Positions 25,185-37,424 are shown, counted from the stretch's first letter. The stretch: 60,000 nucleotides of DNA from Polytrichum commune (GCA_950295325.1 OX485807.1:27687666-27747665); one strand, 5' to 3'. Program-made: numbers and translations. The notes: a model not told the origin generated them from the sequence alone.

Positions 25185-26189
25185 ATGACTGTAGAGGCTC
25201 AACATTCGTGAGAACAAACTCGTGAATCCGTGCCCCTCAGCTCTGATGTCAAAAGTCGATATCAACCTGTACCCTCCGCGACCTCACTCTTGGCCCCTAC
25301 TTCCTCCTCATCGTCCCAAGTCCTCCTGCGTGTTAGCTCACAGTCTTGCATGTACTCTGTGCAAAATCCTAACGCCTCCTCTATTGTGTACCCCCTCGCC
25401 ATGGATCCCTCAGGTTTTGCTCGTTGCCTAACATAGCCCTTCAGTCTCTTCAGGTACTGCTCAATAGGATACATCCATCGGGTGTGTACGGGACCACATA
25501 TATCCAACTGCTGCACCAGGTGAATGGGGAGGTGCGACATGACATCAAAGAATAAAGGTGGAAAAACCATCTCTAGCATGCATAGAGTCTCAGCTGTGTA
25601 CTCCAATAACTGTTCCATGGACGAGGGATCTACGGATTTTGCGCACAATCGTACAAACACCCGGCTAAGCCGCATTATTGCCACCCGCGTATCCCTGTCT
25701 AAGAGAGTGCGCAAACACAAGGGGAGCAATTGTTGCATCAAGACATGGTAGTCATGAGATTTCAGCCCCTTCAAGTCCCCATCCGACGCAATGCATTTTG
25801 CAAGTTGGCCAGCGTAGTTCATAGGAGTCTTCAAATTGCGGATAATGTCTATGAATTTTGCCTTCTCTTCTTTCGATAGTACATATGGAGCTGTTGGAAG
25901 TACGACAGACCCAGGTTTCCTTCCTGGAAGAGGGTGCAGGTATGGTCGAATGTTGGCCTTTTTAAAGTCTAGCCGGGCCTTCAAAGTGTCACGGACTCCC
26001 CAAATTGTTTTCATCACATTCTCGCAGATGTTTTTTTCACAGTGCATGGGATCCAAAAGATGTCTAATGAGGAGGTCCTGCCAGAAATCCCAGCAAAGCA
26101 TTCCAGCGTCAGATTTACTCACTTTCGACAAAGACTCTTAAGCATTCATTGAAAAGATATAGGTCCATATTTTGTTTCATCCATACTGG

Positions 26190-26595
26190 CAGTCAAGGAT
26201 TTCAAAAATTGCACTATTCACAGTCACTCTTCTTACCAACAACGTTACTAGAGTCAGTCAACAATTATAACTGAACATACTGGAACCAGTGATTGATTTC
26301 AAAAATTGCACTATTCACATTCAACCTGCTAACCGTGTTTGTTACTAGAGTCAGTCAACAATTCTAACTATCAGTTACTGGAACTAGTGATTGATTTCAG
26401 AAATTGCACTATTCACATTCAACCAGATAAGCGTGTTTGTTACTAGATTCAGTCAACAATTCTAAATGTCAGTTACTGGAACCAGTGATTGATTTCAGAA
26501 ATTGCACTATTTACATTCAACCAGATAAGCGTGTTTGTTACTAGATTCAGTCAACAATTCTAAATGTCAGTTACTGGAACCTGTGAATGCGCTAA
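26190..26595 (-). repeat. 98-bp minisatellite in tnp2 intron 3
   Basis: About four units; the core ATTGCACTATTCACATTCAA starts near 26208, 26305, 26403 and 26501 (spacing 97-98 bp). Other shared words are ACTAGA.TCAGTCAACAATT and CAGTTACTGGAACCAGTGAT. The array fills most of the 522-bp intron 26599-26078. Confidence 0.92.
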
Positions 26596-27118
26596 GTACC
26601 TGCCAATACGGAAGTTTGTATAGAGCGGAGAGCCGCTTCACTCCGGTGCGCTGAATGGGGTCGCCTTCTCCTCCACCTCTTCTTCCCTGTGACTCTTGCA
26701 GGAAGGACAATCTTTCTTGTGCATAGCCCTTGATGTCGCATCCTGTTAGAATTGGAGGGGGAGGTCGGTACTCCTGTTGACCATCAAATGAATGCCTGAG
26801 CCTACGATATGGATGCCATCTACTGAGATACCGGTGGTGACCTAAATATACATTCTTTCCGAGAGCCTTTGACCGCCGAGTTGTAACATCTGGCCCACAC
26901 TCGGTACACGCTCTATACTCTTTTGTAACTTGGCCAGATGTGAGTCCGTACGCAGGGAAGTCGTGAATGCACCAAAGAAGTAGAGCCCGTAGTTTAAAAT
27001 GTTGTCTTGGGGGCTCTTCAGACACATCTATGGCTGGTACCCCTTTCCAAAGTTCCAAGAGCTCTTCAATCAATGGAGTAAGGTACACATCGATGTTCTC
27101 CGAGGTCACGCTCTCGCG

Positions 27119-27405
27119 ACCTGGAATAAGCAATGCAAGCATGATGAAAAATGGCTTTGTCACTAGTCATGCAGACAAATTATAGTAAACCTTGTGTGCA
27201 TTTTCGTTACTAGATGCAGTCAACAATTCTGAGTGTAGATACTGGAACCAGCTGGTTTCAGAAATTGCACTATTCACAGTCAACCTTCTTACCATGCTGG
27301 TTACTAGATGCAGTCCTCAGTTCTGAGTGTAAGCAATACCTGGAATAAGCAATGCAAGCATGATGAAAAATGGCTTTGTCACTAGCCATGCAGGCAAATT
27401 ATAGT
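27119..27405 (-). repeat. Exon-end duplication forming tnp2 intron 2
   Basis: 68 bp at 27338-27405 (the end of exon 2 plus GT) are repeated at 27119-27186 with two mismatches. Splicing from the first CCAG/GT to the second removes exactly 219 bp and restores LLIPGRES. The middle of the intron holds about one and a half units of the same minisatellite as intron 3. Confidence 0.93.
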
Positions 27406-28722
27406 TCACCAGAAGGACCGGCCATGTCGAGTGACTGAGCGACTGGTTTCCGAACGGATTCACACCGTCCAATGCCATCCCCAAGCGTATGTTCCTATGC
27501 TCATCTGTAAAGTTGGCATCCAACGAATCAATATGCTTCCAGGCCTTCGAGTCGGGGACGCATTCCACGTTAATACCCTCCTTCTTCTGATTGGCGTGCC
27601 ATTTGTTAAGTTCCACCAATCTTTTGCACCGGTACATACGCTTCAGACGGGGAATCAACGGAAAGTGGCGTAGGATTTTGGATGGGATTGGGCTGGACTC
27701 CGACTTGTATCTCGGGGCGTTGCACTTTGGATAGGACTTCGCATCCTGCAACTCCTTCCTGAATAGGCAACATCCATTGCGGCATGCATGAATGTTGTTA
27801 TAGGACAGTCCCAACTTCACCACATACTTCCGGGCTTCATAGTGGGAACGGGGTAGGTAATTGTCGCTTGGAAGGAGAATATGCAGCAGTTGAAGTAGTT
27901 CATCAGCAAATGCATTCGATACTCCAAACACCGCAAAGCAATTGAGGAGCAGCAGAGTTGCGACCAAGCGACTTGTTGTGGCACCTGCAAAGAGGGGAGT
28001 TCGGGCATGCGCAAGTAATTCCTCCATTAAATCTGCCGTGCAATCCCCTTCCTCCCCGGGGATTGCGTTGTCCTCCTCCACATCGTCTGTTCTTCTACAA
28101 TTCTCACGGTCTTCGTCCTCGAGGTTATCGTATCTAGAGAGGCACTCCATGATCATTCTTATTGCGTCCATGCCCCCATTGTTGTTGTCCAACTGATGAG
28201 GGCTTTCCCTAACTTCCTCTTCAACAAGGTGATGTTGCGCATCCACGAGTCCAGCCTGAACATAGCACACCCCCGGAATTAATAGTTGAAAGTATTTTAG
28301 CACTGGAACATTACCTGATTGCGTGTCCGATATGACTGGATTTAGTGAGAATGCATGACTAGTTTTGGTGGGATGTTACTTATGACAGTCAACCTTGATT
28401 AGAATCAGTCATATGTGACTAGACCTAGTCACAAATTCTAATAAAAACCAATAATGTTGGCCATGCCATATTGAACTGTTCTAGTCATATTTCAGCTGTT
28501 CTCCTAGTAGTTATGTAGACATACCAAAATAGGCACAGTGAATTGAGGGTCTCTTCCGATGGTTCTGAGATGCTTGCGAATGGTTCCCCTACTGATGCAA
28601 CGACCTCCCATACAGTTCCTGCATGGGCAACGGTAATGCGTTAGCCCCAATCTATCTACCTCTCTCTCCTCTAGTTCCCAGAGGTGGAGGTTGCTTGCCC
28701 CCGTCGCTCCACGCCTAGCCAT

Positions 28723-30454
28723 TTGTCAATGTAAGGCGGTCAATGCCACTTGCTCCTGTTCAGAAAACCACGCGGAATTGAGCGTGGGAACTAAAAACCC
28801 TAATCACACTACAATTTCACAACATGGATCTTGATTGGTTATGCCAGAACTCTCAGTTTAACCATCAAGTTCACCAAATGACTGCTACCAATATCTAGAA
28901 TACTAGACTCACTGCCACACGTACTCCCCCCCCCCCTTCATGTAAGCTTAAAAGAGAACTTCAGACTGGAAGATTTTTAGTGGCAGTCCTTAAAGTCTAT
29001 ATCTGCTTCAGGATCATCCAACTTATGGGCGCCCTAGCTTGCAAGACTCACCTAGGTCAGTCATAAGTTTGGTTTTTGTGATTGTACAAAGTCACAATCT
29101 CATTTCATAAAGCCAGTTCAGTAGTGAGAAGTTTGGTTCATGTGACTGACTAATAATTCAGAGTAACAACATCCTCCACAAATTGATATACTATAATAGT
29201 TAAATTTGCCAACTATAATAAAATACCAATAGATATGAAGTCTATAAACAACCTATGACACGAGTTCATGAAATCGCACAGTCAAGTGTCTCAAATGCTT
29301 CAACAATTAGGCACGTGCATAAAAATCCCACCAAAAAATATAAATGAAGTCCATTGTCAATGTTAAATGTATTGTTAGTTGCTGAACTCATAGTACTTTA
29401 GCCAGTTCAATGACCAACAACTTTTGTATGTGGAGAACAATATAGGTATTGCAATTTTATTCACCATATCAAGTCAACTACATTGGGTATTTCAGATACA
29501 TCACTGTAATTTTCACTAGTAACATGAAGGTGGAGAAAGTGCACCTTCAATTTGGTGAAACTCAACAACAATGAAATCCAATACAACTAGTCATATCATT
29601 CACATACAAACAACTTGCACGAAACCAATACATTTCGCACAGAAAACCATCCACGAGCTCAACAACTATGGTCTAATATTTTGGACTCTCCGACGCCGCA
29701 TGGTGTAGCCCAGGGTGCAAACTGAACATCACCATAAAAAGGGAATTAGAATATGTAAAACACAGCCACTTGATCACATGAATCAAAGTTTGGAATTCAA
29801 TTCATAACTTAAGTATGTATGATCAGATGTCCTCTACATGGAACTGGAGTCGAGGGTTTCCAGGAACTGACCTTTTAAATTCCTGCAGCATGTCACCGCC
29901 ACCAAAGAACTCTAGTGTGCTGACTTTTTATGTGACTTCGCACCGTCACATAAACCAAAAGTATGACTGACCCTGGTCAGATCATCCTTCATCAAAAAGG
30001 AATGAAGAAGGGAGCAAGGGTTGCGACCACATGTTTACAGAATTCGACCCTTGGTTGATTGCTAGCAGTCATACGATGCAAATATGTATCCATTACTCTT
30101 ATTCTTTGTTCCACTTACCACTAGCTACCAAGAATCACACATATCATAAATACTCATCAAAAGCTCACATGTGATGCAACTTCCCACAACACCAAACACA
30201 TTCATATTCAATTTTTTCCATTCATATTCAATTGAATAGAGTGCTCTTCATGACTTATCATAAATCACCAAGTGTCCTATGACGTCCTCTCTATCTAGAA
30301 GCCCATACTGAATCCAACATAGTAATCACCTATCAACACTCTATATAGTGTTAAGCCAAACAACAGTCTACGGTGATCTATCAAATGCAATAATTAAGAG
30401 TTCCATGAATATTATTCACTCGAGGCATGGAAGTGAAGTATCCACACTGCACAC
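28723..30454. other. CACTA internal region upstream of tnp2
   Basis: Presumed tnp2 promoter and 5' UTR, then sequence with scattered TGACTA/AGTCAT words. A minus-strand stretch near 29880-29935 reads LEFFGGGDMLQEFKR before a GTCAGT donor and could be another captured exon, but I do not recognise it. Confidence 0.4.
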
Positions 30455-30837
30455 CTGTGCCCTGTATGTTGAAAGAAAAGTCCGTAAGGCACCTTCACTG
30501 GTTGCTTAAATTTACTTGTATCAAGTGTCTTGCCCACCTGTAATATTAGACAACATTAGAAACTACTTGACAAGATTTCGATTTAATATTGAAGTGACGA
30601 GGGACATAGTTATTCAAACTTGACTCTTCACAAACCAGCGTGCAATCTCAAAGGTGCAGCTAACTGGGACTCGAAATGTGAGAACTCACAGAAGGACCAA
30701 CTGGAGACAAACTAAAAGTTGGCAAAAACCTCTAACCTTCTCATAGTCCCAAACATTAAGCAATCCATCCTCAGCACAGCTTCCGAAAACGGATGCTCTG
30801 TCAGGACACCACTGCACATTGCAATCCACAAGGTCAT
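30455..30837 (-). pseudogene. Captured fragment of an MSI4/FVE-like WD40 gene
   Basis: Two adjoining exons on the minus strand. The first (about 30837-30737) reads VQWCPDRASVFGSCAEDGLL then NVWDYEK; the second (30537-30455) reads VGKTLDTSKFKQPVKVPYGL then FFQHTGHR. They are joined by a proper GT-AG intron (30736-30538). In the MSI4/FVE (RbAp48-like) chromatin WD40 family these two stretches are consecutive. The upstream end breaks off at a partial R1 repeat and no further exons of the family are seen, so this is a fragment of about 60 codons, not a working gene. It probably arrived by transposon capture that included the intron. Confidence 0.82.
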
Positions 30838-30960
30838 TCATTAAGATAAGTGGGCCTGATTTGGTTAATCGGACACCTATGTTTGAGTGGTGTGTGGGTA
30901 GGTGCAGATTGAAGAATGGACACCAAAGAGATTTGTGTTTGCCACCTTTGTCTCGTGCAC
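30838..30960 (-). repeat. Dispersed repeat R1, partial inverted copy inside the CACTA element
   Basis: Begins AGATAAGTGGGCCTGATTTG and continues TCGGACACCTATGTTTGAGTGG, matching the inverted 3' end of R1. It adjoins the WD40 gene fragment directly. 30961-31664 has no recognised feature. Confidence 0.6.
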
Positions 30961-31664
30961 AGTGGATCTGTTGGGTTCGAAACTGTTCAGGGCAAGAAGA
31001 AAGTCAAAATCAGAAAAGCAAAGTTCACTTAGTCACAGCCAAAACCAATCCAGAATGGTCAAATTTGCATGCAAAGCAATTGAATACAACAGACTGATTC
31101 ATCAATTAAGTATAAACCATGTATTTGGTGCAATAAAACTTGCCATGCACTTCTGTTCAACTAATGTATTTACCAACATCAGATTGGTATCAACCTTGGA
31201 AAGACCTTACATTACTGATTATTACTAAGCGGGGATAATTTCAGGTGCTTTTAAATGTCATCAATGCTATCTAATATAATTCCATAACCCGAATATGGTA
31301 CTGGGTTCTTGTGATAGCACTCACAACGTTTCACCTCAAAATAAAGCTTACATGATGTACCAGCAACAATGCATTTTTGAGTACATGACCTCAGCTGCAA
31401 GTAACTACTGTATGTATGAGTTCTAAGAAATACGACCCTAAAAGATTTGTATCACAACTACTGGCTCTAGAGTACCCTGAAAATGTGCTCTAGAATTACA
31501 ACAAAATCAGATGCAAATTTTGTGCACTGACCTGACCCTAAAAGTGAATCAAGGACACCTCTGCATTTTAATGCATATAAAGGCAATAAAGCTATCCTAC
31601 AAGCAAACTAAGTGTTGAGCAAAAAAACACATTCATGTGAAGGTAGTGGGAGGTAAATTCTCAC

Positions 31665-32919
31665 AGAAACAATGATGATGGGTGAGTTGCCAAGCAGCTT
31701 TGTTTCCTTAATTTCAACATCAGAAATGTGCAAAATCTGTTCAAGGATCCAAATATCACTACATTAGATTTTTGATAGAAGGTATACATGTCTAAGCAAA
31801 GTCTTCAGGGTTAGTTGTTAATTGAGCAGATCTAAAAGAACCACAAAAATATCATATATACAGGTATACAAGACCATTTGAGCTTTACCTTGTTATCCAT
31901 GTAGATGCCTTGGCTTTCTAACGCTCTTCTCTCTGCGCGACATCGTTCTACAACCTCCCTAAAACACTTTTTATTTAAAATGGCCAAATCCCCCTGGTGC
32001 ACAATAAGATAACAAATGTGTGTGAGTGGAACACAAATATGAGAACAGAAATTCCTAGTCAACACACACCAAAACTTTTTGACAGCCGAATTCCTGACAA
32101 TGATCCAGCTTTACAAAACACCTTACCTTTAGATAAGCTCGAAGAATTGGTCTTATATCTTCTTGAATCTCAGCAAGGAACTCTGAGTGTGTAAATGATC
32201 TGCCAAAAGCCCAAAGCATTAGACACATCAGGAGACACATATCATGATCCTGCTCAAACAAAGGTACAAATATGCTCATTGATTAAGAGCCAACATTTCA
32301 CACAATTAGTTCAGACAACCAAAAGGTTCCAGAATTCAATGGCCTGCAAAATTGCTATTTGTAAACTCAAAAATAAAGCCTGTGATGACGCCAGTCTTCT
32401 GAAAAGGACTTGTAAAAATTACTAGATTATATCAATGCTGAGAAGACAAAGGTACGTACTCTTGATGTTTATGATTTATCACATACGGATCATGGCGACG
32501 AATCTCTCACATCGCAACTGCAGTAGCAGTTTCACCAAATATTGACTCGTTCAAACTGCATGACATGGAGAGAGATTTGTGAGTGATCTACAAATTTGCA
32601 AGTTATCAACAACCAGTAATTGCAGATTTTGATGTACAAAGAAGTTTATTATTACAAGACAGTTCAGAAACACAACAAAAGACTGCTATCACTTTTACGC
32701 AAGTGGTTTTGCAATAGGTGCTCAAGGTATAGCACCAATAGAATCAATTACCTAGTGTCATGAATAAGAGTAATGTGATAACCAGATGCAATACCATAAC
32801 AACAGTATTAACAGGTCAACTTCTTAAATCTACAAAAATACAAATTCTACATACTCTTGAATTTTGTGCACTACAGGACTGTCGTTTGTCTCCCATCTTT
32901 CCCGCAAGTCTTCTGCCAA
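31665..32919 (-). pseudogene. Captured fragment of TIM44 (mitochondrial import motor subunit)
   Basis: Five consecutive exons on the minus strand: 32919-32855, 32555-32460, 32199-32127, 31993-31889, 31736-31665. All have GT-AG borders and matching phases. The translation carries LAEDLRERWETNDSPVVHKI, LNESIFGETATAV, EIRRHDPY, FLAEIQEDIRPILRAYLKGD, CFREVVERCRAERRALESQG, DNKILHISDVEIKETKLLGN and SPIIIVS, the order found in the C-terminal half of TIM44. Exon 2 of the fragment has a TGA stop at 32509-32507. N-terminal targeting sequence and the last exon are missing. TIM44 normally tethers mtHsp70 to the TIM23 channel; this copy cannot do so. Retained introns show DNA-level capture rather than retroposition. 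Confidence 0.88.
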
Positions 32920-33710
32920 CTGATGGAACCCACCAAGATATATTTTGGTTTACAAAAAAAGAAATATCTCTGGTCACTACATCCTGATCAGTCACAGTGT
33001 GAAGAGAAAAATTGCATTAACAGATTCCCAAACTTGTGATTTGAGAAAATATACTGTTGGAACAGAATAAATGGACTTCTGATCTCCTCAACCCTTCGCA
33101 TCTGTATATACATACATTTCATCAAGATTGTTTTCAGAAAGAGTCAGCATGCCCTTAGAGGGAGTGCAAAACCTCAAAATTTATCGAATGCATTGCAGTT
33201 GCTATTGGATATTCTGCAACATTGTCCCCTCTTAACCCAACAACAAAGGTGAAGTCCAGGCCATAACATTCACCTGGTGGGAACAGAAAATGAGGCTGAA
33301 GACAAACACAGTCATGCACTAGAGACTGGATTCTGCGAATACGTTCAGGAAAAAGGTCAACATTCAGGCATGACAGACAAAAATTAACTACATCTACAAA
33401 GTCTATTGTGATACAAAGAAACCCAAGTTGGCCATCAACTTTGCTGTTGTCACAAGGATTAGGTTTTAAACTTCAATGCCTAAACTTCACTGCCGCCAAT
33501 CACACGAACCAAACTAACCAAACTAACCCTAAACCCTAAAAGCAGCCACATGACTGGCGGCGTTGAGAGAACCGCCATGCTAGACTCTGATATTTGTTGC
33601 ATTAACTTCATGAATTGATGCAGGCAACGGCTCCTACCTGGGTTTGAAAATGGGTCTGGCAAGGAACCTTGAATGCCTCCCACGCCTCACTGCTCCTGCA
33701 CGCGCGTCCG
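32920..33710. other. CACTA internal region upstream of the TNPA-like gene
   Basis: Includes an open minus-strand stretch (about 33165-33285) ending at a CACCAG/GTGAAT boundary that may be another captured exon but is not recognised. The last 200 bp presumably hold the promoter of the plus-strand gene. Confidence 0.35.
33525..33540 (+). promoter_or_regulatory. Telo-box pair
   Basis: AACCCTAAACCCTAAA lies about 170 bp upstream of the TNPA-like ATG. Telo-boxes in plant promoters bind TRB/Myb-type factors. A second pair lies in that gene's first intron (about 34038-34052). Functional use is inferred only. Confidence 0.45.
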
Positions 33711-36700
33711 ATGGAGACGCCCACGAATGCCCCTGAAGTGCTGGCGCGGAATGAAGAGGACAAGGACGAAGAGCAATATGGGGAGGAAGGGTCTGGGAGT
33801 GACGAGGAGTGCGAAGTGCCTGAGTACGAGCTCCAGCGTCAGGAGCACCTGCGCAAAAACGCCCTCAAGCTACAGGAGCTTGGAGTCCCCCTTCTGGCAG
33901 CAGCGTTGTGCGAATCTCTTCCGACATCCACGGAGGAAGCGGGGGGAGGAGAGGGGAATGTGGCGGGAGTGAAGACCAGTTGCCGCGCTAGCGCCAGCAG
34001 CAAGGGACACCGCCAACACTGTTTCGGATTAGGGTAAGAAACCCTAAACCCTAGCTCCTTCGGTGACCTCCCAGCCTCCTCTATATATTGCTCAAAGTTT
34101 CCCTCACTGAGTTTGCTCATTGTACTCATATCAAGCTCTCTGTTGGTACTCATATCTATCTCGCCCTCACTAACTTCCGTCCGGGCTTGAAGTGCAGAGA
34201 CAATCCCAGCGAGGGTTGGGAGGTCGTGCGCCGGAGCCAGCGTCTAAACCCAAGTTGGCGTTCAAAAGTTGCAACTCCCTTGCGACCTGCAAGGAAAACT
34301 CACAGGGACTCGCTCTCGAAGGAGTCGGAGGAGGGCGATTGGAGCGCGAAGAGCACCTCCGAGGAGTGGCACAGCGAAGAATCCTCAAGTGACACCGAAA
34401 CTGACCTCGAGAACGAGGTCTCGGTAGGAGTGGTCAAGCCCCATCGAGGCAAGGAACGTCCTCAGGTGAGTGCTGTCCTCAGGTCAGTTGGGAGAAAAGC
34501 TCAGTTGACAATTGCATATTTCAGTTTCTATATGTTAATGTATGTAAATCATTATGCATAGGTTCCTCTAAAGCGATCAGTACTTTTCCTTGAAGTACTG
34601 AACTTCAACCACTATTTCATTGAACAGTGACTGGTCTATCTGTAACTAGTGGTCAGTTCTCGTTCTTCATTGGTCAAATGCAAGACTTTATAATTTTCTC
34701 CAAGTAAGTCTTCCAAGAGGCTCTTGATAAGTTAAGCTAGAAAGAGGAGGGCCTCTGTCAAGTTATCTGTTGAATGTTAAAAGTCGAGCTTTTGTTGCAG
34801 AATAGACTTCTCAAGTTCTAATAAATATTCAACTACAACCAAGGAACCCTGAGAATTCCCAACTATCAGATGTCAACTTCGAAGAATTTTTAGGCAGAGA
34901 CAAACAATTATCTTGAATTCAGCCTTTGCAGACAGAGACAGGCCCCGAACTTGAAAAATTTGAATGCCATCAAGAAAGGACCGGCTTTCTGTTGCATAGC
35001 ACTGAATTTTTATTTGACGACATCCTCGAGAGTTTTTGTTTTTGTTTCAGATTTGAAGAGTAAGTTTGATTGAGTTTTACAATTCACATGTGAAGATTTG
35101 ATCACTTCAGAAATGTGTATCACTCTAAGAGCTTTGGCCAAAAATCATCTTAAGTGTCCAAAAGTCAGTTTCTAGTTCTACTTCAGATTTAAAAAAATAA
35201 AAAATAGATTTTGTTTGTGTGAAAACAAGTCGGAAGCAGGGTCACCAATTAGACCCCTTGGGACTGATTTCTCTTATTCGAAACCAACAAAACTCCTCAG
35301 AGATTTGTATTTTGAAGATAAGAAAGCATATAGATATAAAGTGGTGCTTCTGAGGCACATTTTAATTAGCAGCTCCAAATCATGTGTTAATGACACTGAC
35401 TCCTGTTTTATCACAAACTCAACAGTGAACACCTTATGACGATCACAATTTTTGTCACGTATTGAAGCCTGAAATTGAGGTGTTGAAGTGTTGAGGACGT
35501 TGTTTTACGTTACTGTTATCTTGCTCCCTTTCAACGTTGAACAAAGTAACCTGAGGGAAGATCATGTCTAGAGTTGCCGGTTTCGAAGTACAGGTGCCCA
35601 ATGCGATCATACTTGATCAAACGTGTGTCTTTTCCAGTGCTGCTGCTTTGGAGGGCTGCAAATTGGTTTCAAAGAGCCTCTCAATAGAGAATGTAGGGTT
35701 TAATGGTTTAAGCATGTTTCAATAGACAATGTAGGGTTTAAGGGATTAAGGATTTGTGACTGGTCCTAGTCACATGAACTAAAACGTTGACTATGAACTC
35801 TCGCATATGTTTCCGATTTGTGACCGGTCCTAGTCATCCGAAATGGGATAATGACTAAACCTTGACTATGACTTTGATTAGCTATGTATGTATTGTGCAG
35901 GCCAGAGCACACACAACCGAGCCATTTGTGTGGGAGGTGCGCAAGCGAGGTTTTGGAGGTTGTGGAATTCCTAAACCCAGGTCAACGAGCCTCCGACCGC
36001 AGGAAACAGACCAACCACAACACGACAAACCAATCAAGATATCAGAGGATTCAATAACAGGGGAGCCCTTCGATTACTGCAACGACGTTGTACCCGAGGT
36101 TCCTCGTGTTCAGGGAGGCATCACACCTCATGCTCGTGGCCGAGCCCTTCCCCGGCATGGGGCCATTAGTACCTTGGACCTTGAAATTGCAGAAAAACAG
36201 CTCCAACTACTGCAATGGATGCGTGCGATTGAGATGCAGGAGCCTGGGGTGAACTCCTCCACATATTCTGCATCGGAGATGACCGAGAGCTTTGGTCAGC
36301 CCTCATATTCCCGAGACCAGAAATCTAGACGACGTGTTGCTTTGAAGCAACAACAGGCTCATGAGGTCACATTTCGAGACGCAGGGGGGCCCCGAAAACA
36401 CCTTGTGGAGGTCGATTTGAGAGGGCATCCACAAGGACCGAATCGACCGCTATGGCTAACATGTCTTCGAGGTCATGCGCGGGATATAGATTTCAGCGAA
36501 GACAACTACAAGAATCTCAATACTTCGATGTTGCTCGCTGTCAAGGAATGAGTGGACAACACTTTTGAGTACCATGGGGGCCTTGGCAAGGTGACAGAGG
36601 AGGCTTTCCATAGCATTTTGAAGGGCCAATTGAAGGTGAAGAGATATCAGTTGAAGAAAAGAATGCAAGAAGGGAAGGACAAGCCAAAACACATTCGTCA

Positions 36701-37424
36701 GGACCATTGGGTAAAGTTGTCAAAACTCATCTTGGAGGAGAAAAAACAGCATGAAGCAGAGAAGCTGCGATACAGCCGAGCGCAAGTGAGGAGGCCGTCT
36801 TCAGCCGGGCGCAACGAAGAATATGTTCGAGCTCAATTGGTAAGTCAGAAGTCCAATACACCCCCTGATCCAAAAGTCTAAAAGGTCTTGATGTGACTAG
36901 GTGCAGCCATCAAATTAGAGTATGTGATTGTTCTTAGTCAACACGTTCGAATTTGTGACTTTTTTTAGTCATAGAGAAGCCTACCCTGTTTTTCACTAAT
37001 CATGCAGTCCTAACTAGGGAGTCTAAGATCTTTGTGCAGGCCATTGAACTGGAGAGAAGCCCAACTAGGGTTGAAATAGAAAGAGAGCTTGCACGGGACA
37101 AAAATGCCCCTCGAAGACTCATTCCTAGAAGTGAAACCTCGCCGAGTAGTCGAGTGTTTGATGCACAGGCAGCGCACGACAGTGATTGGCGGAGAGCCAT
37201 GGAGAAGAACATTGAACGCATAATGCAACACTTGCAGATTCCCGTTGTCACCCCCATGAAGGCAGCAAGTGTCAAGAACAACTCAAGCTCAGAGTCCACC
37301 GGCACCGACACTTCACAAAAGCTAGAACAGATCGAAGAAAGTACCGAGCCACTGCAGGTACAAGTATGATATGAATGTGTGTTGTCCACCTCCTGATATT
37401 ACAGCTCATCCTTGGGCATTTCTT

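Larger units (their letters stand above)
24000..28722 (-). pseudogene. CACTA transposase, TNP2 type, five exons, broken
   Basis: Would catalyse excision and insertion of the CACTA element in the nucleus. Exons on the minus strand: 28722-28525, 28255-27340, 27120-26600, 26077-25178, 24855-24000; GT-AG and phase-consistent, about 1,130 codons. Domains in order: transposase-associated Cys motif (CPCRNC), the tnp2 core (KLGLSYNNIHACRNGCCLF, GMALDGVNPFGNQSLSHSTW, LIEELLELW), the DUF4218 region (MHCEKNICENV, MSHLPIHLVQQL, GYVRQRAKPEGSMARGY) and DUF4216 (KFEILLLYCKW, EYGFTLVNI, AQQVFFVDD). Exon 4 has an in-frame TGA at 25264-25262 and one extra G at 25233-25236; the exon's length confirms a single-base insertion. 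Introns 2, 3 and 4 are built of tandem repeats. It diverges from the TNPA gene 5 kb away. Confidence 0.88.

Noticed and set aside
26190-26595. 98-bp repeat array as CRISPR-like
   Set aside because: Units are whole-length tandem repeats without distinct spacers, in a plant intron.
30819-31228. Plus-strand open frames
   Set aside because: They lie over a captured gene fragment in the opposite strand and an R1 repeat; no family match.
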